DNA of 64,000 nt from JASJAR01 sp039198225 (lineage in GTDB: Bacteria > Pseudomonadota > Alphaproteobacteria > Rhodobacterales > Rhodobacteraceae). Location: NCBI GenBank assembly GCA_039198225.1, contig JBCCTQ010000020.1:1-64000 (forward strand), in the 5' to 3' direction. Below are positions 52,276 to 59,984 of the stretch, piece by piece. The notes beneath the pieces were generated by a model. It had not been told where the DNA came from. It saw only the letters and a program-made list of their open reading frames with translations, and did no database searches. Numbering within the stretch: the stretch's first letter is position 1; every line of letters starts with the position of its first letter. The translations under genes were made by a program, and so were the position numbers.

Positions 52276-53741
52276 CTGCGCTTGAGGACCTCTTCGCGTT
52301 CGAACGCGACACCCAAGCCTTAGGCGAGGTGATGGGCCGGCTGGGTTGGGACCAGGAAACGGTGATGCCGAAAGGGGCAGCACCCCAGCGAGGCGACGAG
52401 ATGGCCGCACTCGCAACGGTGCTTCACGGCCGCCGGACTGACCCCCGGATCGGCGAATGGCTGGACGCCGCTGAGCCCCAAGGCGACGCGGAAACGGCGC
52501 AACTCCGAGAGATCCGCCGCGCCTATGACCGCACGACGAAGGTGCCGGCGAAACTCGCAGCAGATTTGGCCAGGACGACGAGCCGCGCCCATGGGATTTG
52601 GGCCGAAGCGCGGGCGGCCGATGATTTTGCCGCCTTCGCGCCCGCTTTGAAAGATGTCCTCCGGCTTCGAATTGAAGAGGCCGAGGCGGTGGCTGACGGG
52701 GTGAGCCCCTACGACGCAATGCTTGACCGTTACGAGGCTGGAGCCAGTGCGGCCTCCCTCGAGGCGATGTTCGGAGCCCTCCGGCCCCGGCTTGTCGCAC
52801 TCCGAGACCGGATCCTCGGCGCGCCGATGCCGAAAGCGCTTTCGGGTAGTTTCGATGAGGTGGGCCAACTCACGCTGTCGGAAGAACTGGCGCGGGTCTT
52901 CGGCTACGATCTCCATCACGGTCGGATCGACAAGGCGGTGCATCCGTTTTCCTCCGGATCTGGCCTCGATGTGCGGATCACCACTCGGACCGATCCTGCA
53001 GATCCGTTCAATTGCTTTTATTCGACCATCCACGAAGTGGGGCACGCGGCCTATGAACAGACGATCGACCCTGAATACGCCCTCACCGCCATCGGCAGCG
53101 GGGCGTCGATGGGGGTCCATGAAAGTCAAAGCCGAATCTACGAAAACCAGCTTGGCCGGAGCCGAGCCTTCACGTCTTGGCTTTTCGGCCGGATGGGGGA
53201 GGTTTTTGGTGATTTTGGTGTCGTCGATGCCGAAAGCTTCTACCGGATAGTGAACCGGGTGACGCCTGGCTTTATCCGCACCGAATCCGACGAGGTACAA
53301 TACAATCTCCACATCCTGATGCGGTTCGATCTCGAACGGGCGCTGGTGTCAGGTGATCTGGCGGTCGACGATCTTCCGCTGGCTTGGGACGACCGCTTTG
53401 AAGCGGATTTCGGGGTGCGCCCGCCGAGCCAAAGGGAGGGCTGTCTCCAGGACGTCCATTGGTCGGAAGGGCTTTTTGGATACTTCCCGACCTATACACT
53501 TGGCAATGTCTATGCGGGATGTCTCCATGCCGCGCTCCGGGACGCCTTGCCTGATCTCGACGACGCGCTTCTGGCCGGTGATACGGGCCCAGCCACGGCC
53601 TGGTTGGGAGAAAAGCTCCAGAAGTTCGGCGGGCTAAGGACACCGTTGGCGACGGTGGAATACGCCGTCAGCACGTCGGTGAGCGAAGCGCCTCTTCTGG
53701 ATTATCTCGACGCAAAATTCGGCGATCTTTACGAGGTGTGA
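52272..53741 (+). CDS. Carboxypeptidase Taq family (M32) metallopeptidase
   Basis: A 489-residue zinc carboxypeptidase. The zinc motif HEVGH is at residues 254-258 (STIHEVGHAAYEQ), followed by the family segments SGASMGVHESQSRIYENQLG and VQYNLHILMRFDLERALVSG. The C-terminal part contains LQDVHWSEGLFGYFPTYTLG. It is cytoplasmic. The ATG overlaps the ctaA stop (ATGA), a pairing of unrelated functions that is common in alphaproteobacteria. The frame is open upstream, but this start is set by the overlap and by the usual N-terminus MTALEDLFAFERDTQ. Confidence 0.94.
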   Translation: MTALEDLFAFERDTQALGEVMGRLGWDQETVMPKGAAPQRGDEMAALATVLHGRRTDPRIGEWLDAAEPQGDAETAQLREIRRAYDRTTKVPAKLAADLARTTSRAHGIWAEARAADDFAAFAPALKDVLRLRIEEAEAVADGVSPYDAMLDRYEAGASAASLEAMFGALRPRLVALRDRILGAPMPKALSGSFDEVGQLTLSEELARVFGYDLHHGRIDKAVHPFSSGSGLDVRITTRTDPADPFNCFYSTIHEVGHAAYEQTIDPEYALTAIGSGASMGVHESQSRIYENQLGRSRAFTSWLFGRMGEVFGDFGVVDAESFYRIVNRVTPGFIRTESDEVQYNLHILMRFDLERALVSGDLAVDDLPLAWDDRFEADFGVRPPSQREGCLQDVHWSEGLFGYFPTYTLGNVYAGCLHAALRDALPDLDDALLAGDTGPATAWLGEKLQKFGGLRTPLATVEYAVSTSVSEAPLLDYLDAKFGDLYEV

Positions 53742-53764
53742 CATGGCGCTGAATGGATTTCGGT

Positions 53765-53799
53765 GCCTCCGGCGGGAGTATTTTGGCCAGGATGAAGGG
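53765..53799 (+). repeat. Dispersed intergenic repeat, copy 5
   Basis: GCCTCCGGCGGGAGTATTTT, then GGCCAGGATGAAGGG. It is the cleanest copy and defines the core. It lies between the convergent M32 carboxypeptidase and trmJ genes. Confidence 0.8.
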
Positions 53800-53810
53800 A
53801 CGGGTCGGGC

Positions 53811-54542
53811 TTAGCCCCGGTCCTTCCAGCGCACCATCTGACGAAGGATACCGTGGAGAAGTTGGACATCCGCACGGGTCAGATCCATCCGAGACCAGAG
53901 ATTACGAAGCGTGCGTTTCATGCCCGTGGCTTTGGCGTCCGGAAAGAAGAACCCCGCCTCCGAGAGCCGCTCTTCGTAATGGGCGGCGAGACGATCGACC
54001 TCATGGAGGGGGGCGGGTTCGGTGCCCGCGAGAACGGTGTCGTGATGGGTGATTCTTTCGGTCGCACGGCGCCACTCATAGGCCATCAAGAGTGCGCATT
54101 GGGCGAGGTTGAGGGATGGGAAATCGGGATTGACCGGGACGGTGACGATGCCATTGGCAAGAGCAATATCGTCGTTTTCAAGTCCGGAGCGTTCAGGGCC
54201 GAAAAGAACGGCGACCCTTTGCCCCGACGCGATCCGCGCCCTGGCTTCGCCCATGGCGCCTTCCGGGGACCAAACCGATTTGGTGAGGTCCCGGGGGCGG
54301 GCCGTGGTGGCCAGGACGAATTGGACGTCTGCGATGGCCGCCGCAGTGTCAGGGGCAATTTGCGCCTCGTCGAGGAGGCGTCCGGCACCGCTGGCCATGG
54401 CCGCGGCGGCGGGGTTCGGCCAACCGTCTCGAGGGGCGACGATGCGCATGGCATCGATACCGAAATTCCACATTGCCCGGGCCGCGGCACCGATATTTTC
54501 GCCCATTTGCGGGCGAACGAGCACAAAGATCGGCTTTGCCAC
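53811..54542 (-). CDS. trmJ: tRNA (cytidine/uridine-2'-O-)-methyltransferase TrmJ
   Basis: A SPOUT-fold methyltransferase of 243 residues that would modify position 32 of tRNA. The start is PIFVLVRPQMGENIGAAARA, followed by FVLATTARPRDLTKSV, the SAM-knot segment VAVLFGPERSGLENDDIALA, and VPVNPDFPSLNLAQCALLMA. The C-terminal extension (TLRNLWSRMDLTRADVQLLHG) is typical of TrmJ. The GTG at 54542 has AAGGAGGACCC upstream, and the longer open frame is not used. It is divergent from the ThiE-like gene. Confidence 0.93.
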   Translation of the reverse strand: MAKPIFVLVRPQMGENIGAAARAMWNFGIDAMRIVAPRDGWPNPAAAAMASGAGRLLDEAQIAPDTAAAIADVQFVLATTARPRDLTKSVWSPEGAMGEARARIASGQRVAVLFGPERSGLENDDIALANGIVTVPVNPDFPSLNLAQCALLMAYEWRRATERITHHDTVLAGTEPAPLHEVDRLAAHYEERLSEAGFFFPDAKATGMKRTLRNLWSRMDLTRADVQLLHGILRQMVRWKDRG

Positions 54543-54678
54543 CGGGTCCTCCTTCGATCCGCGCTCCCATAAGGGCCCGTGGCTTCGCCCACAAGCCGCG
54601 GCCGAGTTTGCGCGACCGATGTGGCGGTGGCCATCGCCCGGAGGATCGGGCACACTCTGTGTCTGGAAGGACGACCCA

Positions 54679-55311
54679 ATGGCCGATGGCGACAACCCCC
54701 AACTTTATCTCATCACGCCCCCTGATTTCGAATTGGCCGCCTTCCGGCCGGAGCTTGAGCGCGTTCTCGATGCGGCTCCCTTCGCATGTATTCGTCTCAG
54801 CCTTGCCACCCATGACGAAGACCGGCTGGCTCGGGCGGGCGACATGGTCCGAGACGTGGCCCATAGCCGCGACATTGCCCTCGTGATCGAGCGCCACTGG
54901 AGCCTTGCCGACAAGTTGGGCCTCGACGGGGTCCATCTGATGGACGGGGCCCGCTCGGTTCGCGCTGCGCGGAAAGCGCTTGGGCGAGAGCGGATCGTCG
55001 GCGCGTTTTGCGGCGCCTCCCGCCATGACGGGATGGCGGCGGGCGAAGCCGGCGCCGACTACGTTGCGTTCGGCCCCCTCGCGGCTGGCAATCTCGGCGA
55101 CGGTGCCAGCGCGCCTTTGGACCTCTTCGAATGGTGGTCGGAGATGATAGAAGTCCCCGTCGTCGCGGAAGGCGCGATTTCGACCGAGGCCAGCCGACAT
55201 CTCGCCCCCGCCACCGACTTTATCGCATTCGGCGAAGAAATTTGGACCGCCGAGGACCCCGTCCTGTCCCTCCGCGCCTTTCTCGAAGCAGGCGAACTCG
55301 AACCGTCTTGA
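54679..55311 (+). CDS. ThiE-like TIM-barrel protein
   Basis: A 210-residue protein with the thiamine-phosphate synthase/TenI fold: PQLYLITPPDF, LGLDGVHLMDGARSV, ERIVGAFCGASRHDGMAAGEAG and DYVAFGPLAAGN. In true ThiE the last motif is followed by a phosphate loop of the type FPTxTK; here it is AAGNLGDGAS. The pyrimidine-binding Asp/Arg segment is also changed (VIERHWSLADKL). A simple TMP synthase call is therefore doubtful. The ATG at 54679 has GGAAGGACG upstream. No other thiamine gene is close by. Confidence 0.75.
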   Translation: MADGDNPQLYLITPPDFELAAFRPELERVLDAAPFACIRLSLATHDEDRLARAGDMVRDVAHSRDIALVIERHWSLADKLGLDGVHLMDGARSVRAARKALGRERIVGAFCGASRHDGMAAGEAGADYVAFGPLAAGNLGDGASAPLDLFEWWSEMIEVPVVAEGAISTEASRHLAPATDFIAFGEEIWTAEDPVLSLRAFLEAGELEPS

Positions 55312-55365
55312 GGCCCTTCATCCTGGCCAAAGTACTCCACGGGGGTCCGGGGGTGTGAAACCCCC
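55312..55365 (-). repeat. Dispersed intergenic repeat, copy 6 (long form)
   Basis: The reverse complement has the hairpin GGGGGTTTCACACCCCC, then CCCCCGTGGAGTACTTTGG and CCAGGATGAAGGG, nearly identical to copy 4. It starts directly after the stop codon of the ThiE-like gene and may act as a terminator before gatB. Confidence 0.75.
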
Positions 55366-55430
55366 GCCTTTGGCCACCTTGCCCGTCCCGCGACCAAGCC
55401 ATAGAACGCCCTGAAACCAGGAGCCCGCCC

Positions 55431-56942
55431 ATGCTCGATCTTAGCTTCGACCCGCCTGAACCGAAGGTCATCCAAGGCGCCAAATCCGATTGGGAATTGG
55501 TGATCGGTCTCGAAGTCCATGCCCAAGTCGCAAGCCAAGCCAAGCTCTTTTCGGGCGCATCGACCGCCTTTGGGGCCGAACCCAACGCGAATGTTTCCTT
55601 TGTCGATGCGGCCATGCCGGGGGTGCTTCCAGTAATTAACGAATTCTGCGTCGCCCAAGCGGTTCGCACAGGCCTCGGGCTAAAGGCCCATATCAACCTT
55701 CGCTCGGCCTTCGATCGGAAGAACTACTTCTACCCCGACCTCCCCCAAGGCTACCAAATCTCACAGCTCTACCACCCGATCGTCGGCGAAGGCGAAGTCC
55801 TCGTCGAGATCGGCCCGGGCGTAGCTCGCTGCGTCAGGATCGAGCGGATCCATCTGGAACAGGATGCAGGAAAGTCGATCCACGACATGGATCCCCACAT
55901 GTCCTTCGTCGATCTCAACCGCACCGGCGTGGCCCTTATGGAGATCGTCTCGCGGCCAGACATCCGGGGCCCCGAGGAAGCGGCCGCCTATGTCGGCAAA
56001 CTCCGCCAGATCATGCAATATCTCGGCACCTGTGACGGCAACATGCAAAACGGCAATCTCCGGGCGGATGTGAACGTCTCGGTCTGCAAACCGGGCGATT
56101 ACGAGCGCTACCAGGAAACCCAAGATTTTTCCCGTCTCGGCACCCGTTGCGAGATCAAAAACATGAATTCGATGCGCTTCATCCAAGCCGCCATTGATTA
56201 CGAGGCCCGCCGCCAAATCGCGATCCTCGAAGACGGCGGCACAATCGACCAGGAAACCCGGCTCTATGACCCCGACAAGGGCGAAACCCGGTCCATGCGG
56301 TCAAAAGAAGAGGCCCATGATTACCGCTACTTCCCCGACCCTGACCTTTTGCCCCTCGAGATCGAGCAGGCCTGGGTTGACGACATCGCCGCCGCCCTCC
56401 CCGAGCTTCCCGACGCCAAGAAGGCGCGGTTCATGGAGGCGTTTGGGCTGACCGATTATGACGCGAGTGTCCTCACCGCCGAAACCGAAGCGGCGGGCTT
56501 TTTCGAAGCCGTCGCCGAGGGCCGCGACGGGAAAGCGGCGGCCAATTGGGTCATCAACGACCTCTTCGGGCGCCTCAAAAAGGACGAACGCGAGATCACC
56601 GAGAGCCCGGTCAGCCCGGCCCAACTCGGCGGCATCCTCGATCTTATCGCCAAAGGCGACATTTCCGGTAAAATCGCAAAGGACCTCTTCGAGATCGTCT
56701 ATTCCGAAGGCGGCGACCCGGCCGAGATCGTCGAAGCCCGCGGCATGCGCCAGGTCACCGACACGGGAGCTATCGAAGCGGCGGTGGACGAGATCATCGC
56801 CGCCAATCCGGCCCAAGTGGAAAAGGCCAAGGTCAACCCCAAGCTCGCGGGCTGGTTTGTGGGTCAGGTGATGAAAGCCACCAGCGGGAAAGCCAACCCC
56901 AAAGCGGTGAATGAGATTGTAGGCAAAAAGCTTAGCTTGTGA
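55431..56942 (+). CDS. gatB: Asp/Glu-tRNA(Asn/Gln) amidotransferase subunit B
   Basis: GatB is part of GatCAB, which converts Glu-tRNA-Gln and Asp-tRNA-Asn to the amidated forms. The 503 residues show WELVIGLEVHAQVASQAKLF, FYPDLPQGYQISQLYHPI, IERIHLEQDAGKSIHD and GTRCEIKNMNSMRFIQAAID, then the C-terminal YqeY-like region (AANWVINDLFGRL and ANPKAVNEIVGKKL). CAGGAG lies upstream of the ATG. gatA and gatC are not in the window. Confidence 0.96.
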   Translation: MLDLSFDPPEPKVIQGAKSDWELVIGLEVHAQVASQAKLFSGASTAFGAEPNANVSFVDAAMPGVLPVINEFCVAQAVRTGLGLKAHINLRSAFDRKNYFYPDLPQGYQISQLYHPIVGEGEVLVEIGPGVARCVRIERIHLEQDAGKSIHDMDPHMSFVDLNRTGVALMEIVSRPDIRGPEEAAAYVGKLRQIMQYLGTCDGNMQNGNLRADVNVSVCKPGDYERYQETQDFSRLGTRCEIKNMNSMRFIQAAIDYEARRQIAILEDGGTIDQETRLYDPDKGETRSMRSKEEAHDYRYFPDPDLLPLEIEQAWVDDIAAALPELPDAKKARFMEAFGLTDYDASVLTAETEAAGFFEAVAEGRDGKAAANWVINDLFGRLKKDEREITESPVSPAQLGGILDLIAKGDISGKIAKDLFEIVYSEGGDPAEIVEARGMRQVTDTGAIEAAVDEIIAANPAQVEKAKVNPKLAGWFVGQVMKATSGKANPKAVNEIVGKKLSL

Positions 56943-56980
56943 GAGGCTCTTCGCGAGTCGTTTCAATTTGAGTCAGACCT

Positions 56981-58873
56981 TTGTCTAAGAACCGCAAGCA
57001 ATTCGTCGACGCTATTGTCGGCCTTTCCTTTACAGCAATCGCCACTTTCCACCCTGCGGCTGCCGGTGCCACATCGATTGGAGGCGCAGCTTGGACAGTC
57101 TACCGCGCCCTTCAAGGCCTCGAGACCGAAGACACAGCCGATGCTTGCCGCAAAGCAATCAATGGCGCCCTTGATGGTCTGATCGAAAGCGGCGAGGTGA
57201 GTGAGGCGGCGATCAAACGCCTCACCGGCCTTGTCAGCCGCACGCCCAATCTCGAGCGGATCTCAGACCAAGACATCGTCGAGATTGCCAAAATTCACGG
57301 TCCAGAATTCTCGAAGGCTCTAACCAGGAAAATTGCCGGCACGATGCGGATCGACCGGAACGACCCCGATCTTGGGCTGATTGAGACAATTCTCGAATAC
57401 GGAGTTGAAGCGCTCCGACAGGACGACAAGGTCCATGCCCGGATTACCAGCGTTTTGTTGCTTCACCTCACGCAGCGCGAGAACAAGAGAAAAACCTACG
57501 AAAAGAACCTCTTGGAGATCACAAAGGACATACAAGCCAAGGTGACAACGACAAGCATCTCGCCGCCAGAGGCAGATGAGCCTATTAAGATCGACGTCGC
57601 TGTTGAGCGTGTCCTCGAAGGCTATCAGAGCCTCGACCCCGAAGTTTTCGATGCTGCTACTAAGGTCGCTGAAGCTGAGACGGCAGAAAAGAAAGGGGAT
57701 TATCTGAAAGCCGCCGCATTTCTGGCAGATGCCGATTTGGTCCGTTCAAAAATTGCCACCCAAACCAAAACTGACCGTGCACGGATGTTGCTTTTGTCTG
57801 GGCGTCCGGGAGAAGCCGTGTTGCATCTGGCTGCGGCCGCCGACGTGATTATGCCAGATACAGCAAAAGCCGCCATCAAAAGCCGCAACCTGGCGGTCGA
57901 GCGGCTGTTCGAATACGGACGTTCCTTCGGCTCCGGTGCAACCGAAGCAGCGCTTTGGCTTGCGGAAGACACGCTCAAACGGATCAATCGTGCCGACATG
58001 CCGGATGCTTGGCTCACCTCGCAAGCCAACCGTGCCGCGGTGCTCCAGAGTATCGGGTTCAATCGCCAAGATGCCTGGGGCAGCAACGCCCTAAATGAAG
58101 CAATCGAAGCCGGTCGCGAGGTCACGCGTAACTTGAGTGACCGAATGGGTCCAATCGATCGGGCGCAGCACTACTCAAATCTTGCGGTTGCCCTAAGGCG
58201 TCGAAGCCGAGACGCCGAAGGGAGTGAAAAGGCCGCGCTCATCAAGGAAGCATGGGCCGCCATCCAATCAAGCGAAGCAGAACTAGAGGAAGACCAAGCG
58301 CCCGGCCGTAAGGCAACCGTGTTAATCGCCAAAGCCCGGATCCTTGCGGAAGTTGGAAAGCTCCGCCCGAACGGGGAAGGGGCGGAGGATCTCGAGGAAG
58401 CGGCCGATCTCTGCCGCGAGGGAGCGCGGATTTTCCTTGAGAACGTTGAGACTCTAACGGCAGCCACTGCCAACGCCGCCGATGCAGAAGTGTCCCGCTT
58501 AAGCATTCTGGTAGACCTGGCAATCCGCCAAAAGACACCAGAAGCAACCAATACCTTTGCCTCGGCCTGGTCCAGCGTGTTGGATCTTGAAGAGGCAAAG
58601 GTGGTTGACGCCAATCGACCCGTGCCCCATGCGCGACTCCTTCTGGCCAAATCTTGGATCACGGAAGCACTCGCGGAATTCGAAAAGGCGGCCGGGGCGG
58701 CGTCATACCCAGCTAATGTGCCTCCGGTTTCGCAGCTGATTGTCAAGGCAATTGCCTGGCTTGATTCGGCGGCCCAGATATTCAAAGAGACGGGGCTGAC
58801 CCGCGATCTCAATATGGCGGTGGATGCCAAGCAAAGGCTAACAGCGCTTCACGGTACATCGTCCGAAAGCTGA
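56981..58873 (+). CDS. Orphan helical-repeat (TPR-like) protein
   Basis: A 630-residue protein without recognisable family. The first 55 residues hold a weakly hydrophobic, Gly/Ala-rich stretch (FHPAAAGATSIGGAAWTVY) that might insert in a membrane. Residues 60-190 are helical and charged (for example FSKALTRKIAGTMRIDR). After a linker, residues about 200-620 look like a TPR-type alpha solenoid, with pairs such as ETAEKKGDYLKAAAFLADAD and GRPGEAVLHLAAAADVI. The start is TTG, 38 bp after gatB. Codon use appears less GC-biased than in gatB. N-terminal effector plus solenoid layouts occur in defence proteins, but no partner gene is seen. Confidence 0.65.
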   Translation: MSKNRKQFVDAIVGLSFTAIATFHPAAAGATSIGGAAWTVYRALQGLETEDTADACRKAINGALDGLIESGEVSEAAIKRLTGLVSRTPNLERISDQDIVEIAKIHGPEFSKALTRKIAGTMRIDRNDPDLGLIETILEYGVEALRQDDKVHARITSVLLLHLTQRENKRKTYEKNLLEITKDIQAKVTTTSISPPEADEPIKIDVAVERVLEGYQSLDPEVFDAATKVAEAETAEKKGDYLKAAAFLADADLVRSKIATQTKTDRARMLLLSGRPGEAVLHLAAAADVIMPDTAKAAIKSRNLAVERLFEYGRSFGSGATEAALWLAEDTLKRINRADMPDAWLTSQANRAAVLQSIGFNRQDAWGSNALNEAIEAGREVTRNLSDRMGPIDRAQHYSNLAVALRRRSRDAEGSEKAALIKEAWAAIQSSEAELEEDQAPGRKATVLIAKARILAEVGKLRPNGEGAEDLEEAADLCREGARIFLENVETLTAATANAADAEVSRLSILVDLAIRQKTPEATNTFASAWSSVLDLEEAKVVDANRPVPHARLLLAKSWITEALAEFEKAAGAASYPANVPPVSQLIVKAIAWLDSAAQIFKETGLTRDLNMAVDAKQRLTALHGTSSES

Positions 58874-58986
58874 CTCGTACTTGGATATCCCATGCGGATC
58901 GCTTAGCTCTCCGCGAATTCCGGCGCCTGCCCTTGCGGCCCCGCCACCACTCCGGCATGCTTTGGCCCGTGGTACGGAGGGCGCCC

Positions 58987-59433
58987 ATGCAACGCTATAC
59001 CTACAAGATCGTCCCAGCACCCGAACGGGCGCGGAAGTTCAAAGGGGCGCGGACGCCGGAGGCGCGGTTTGCTTCAACCGTCGAGGCTGACCTCAACACG
59101 CTCGCGGCCGATGGCTGGGAGTTTTTGCGGACGGAGGTCTTCTCGACCGAGGAGAAGTCGGGGTTTCGGAAGAAAAAAACCGTCGAGCGTCAGGTGATGG
59201 TGTTTCGAAAACTCCTCGCAGCACCCGAACAGATCCTAGCGCTCACCGACCCGGTGGCCCAACCTGAGGAAGCGCCCGTCGCGCCTGCCCCGGTGGACAC
59301 GCCTCCACCGACGCTCCGTGCGGTTGAGACCACGGCCCCGCCGCCCGAGCCCCAACGCTCGCACAATCGGCTTGACCGTCCGATCCCACCGATCAGCCGC
59401 CCGCTCCGCTCCGAAGACAGCCTGGCCGAATAA
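58987..59433 (+). CDS. DUF4177-type protein with proline-rich tail
   Basis: A 148-residue protein. The first 75 residues follow the DUF4177 pattern (YTYKIVPAPERARKF, DLNTLAADGWEFLRTEVF, VERQVMVFRKL). The remainder is a disordered proline-rich tail (VAPAPVDTPPPTLRAVETTA). ACGGAGGG precedes the ATG at 58987. A paralog with the same core follows 120 bp downstream. DUF4177 has no established function. Probably cytoplasmic, since no signal peptide is seen. Confidence 0.8.
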   Translation: MQRYTYKIVPAPERARKFKGARTPEARFASTVEADLNTLAADGWEFLRTEVFSTEEKSGFRKKKTVERQVMVFRKLLAAPEQILALTDPVAQPEEAPVAPAPVDTPPPTLRAVETTAPPPEPQRSHNRLDRPIPPISRPLRSEDSLAE

Positions 59434-59553
59434 CGAGCGCGATTGTTGCCGGTCCGGCAATATTTCTTTCACCACGAATTTGCCCCATCGCCCTTGCGCG
59501 GATGGGGGCGGGTTGGGATATGCCTTCTGTCGTGACGCGTGCGGGAGTGGGAC

Positions 59554-59931
59554 ATGTCGAAAACCGAATATAAAGCCGTCCCTTGCCCTGACCGTTCAAC
59601 TGGCGAGCCAAGCGCCGCGGGGGATCCCCTGGCAAACATCCTGACAGATGCGCTCAATAAGATGGCCGAAGACGGGTGGGAATACCTCCGGGTCGACACG
59701 GTGCCGCTGCCGGCCCGCGGCCTCTTTCGTCTGTTGGGTCGGTCGGGCGGGCGTCAAGCCTATCTGGTGTTCCGCCGAGAGGCCCCTGCCTTTGGCCCAC
59801 GCGCGGATTTCCCGGCGAAGCCTCCGAACGTTACGGGCAATCCGGAGAAATCCGGCGGCCTCGTCACATTCGTTCGTTCAGACGACCAGGAGAGGCCCGC
59901 GATCGAGCGTACACTTACGCCGGCCGAATAG
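59554..59931 (+). CDS. DUF4177-like protein, paralog
   Basis: A 125-residue protein with the same core as its upstream neighbour: MSKTEYKAVPCPDRST, ALNKMAEDGWEYLRVDTVP and QAYLVFRREAP. The C-terminal 45 residues are different and polar. GGGAGTGGG lies just before the ATG. The two genes probably arose by duplication and are transcribed towards the exopolysaccharide genes, separated from them by a strong hairpin. Confidence 0.75.
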   Translation: MSKTEYKAVPCPDRSTGEPSAAGDPLANILTDALNKMAEDGWEYLRVDTVPLPARGLFRLLGRSGGRQAYLVFRREAPAFGPRADFPAKPPNVTGNPEKSGGLVTFVRSDDQERPAIERTLTPAE

Positions 59932-59949
59932 GCAGCGACGCCACAAAAA

Positions 59950-59973
59950 GGGCCCGGAACACCGACCGGGCCC
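59950..59973. terminator. Bidirectional hairpin between convergent genes
   Basis: GGGCCCGG and CCGGGCCC form an 8-bp perfect stem with an eight-base loop, 18 bp after the DUF4177 paralog stop and 11 bp before the end of the beta-barrel gene. CACAAAAAG precedes it, giving a T-run for the minus-strand gene. Confidence 0.75.
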
Positions 59974-59984
59974 GGCCGCCGGGC

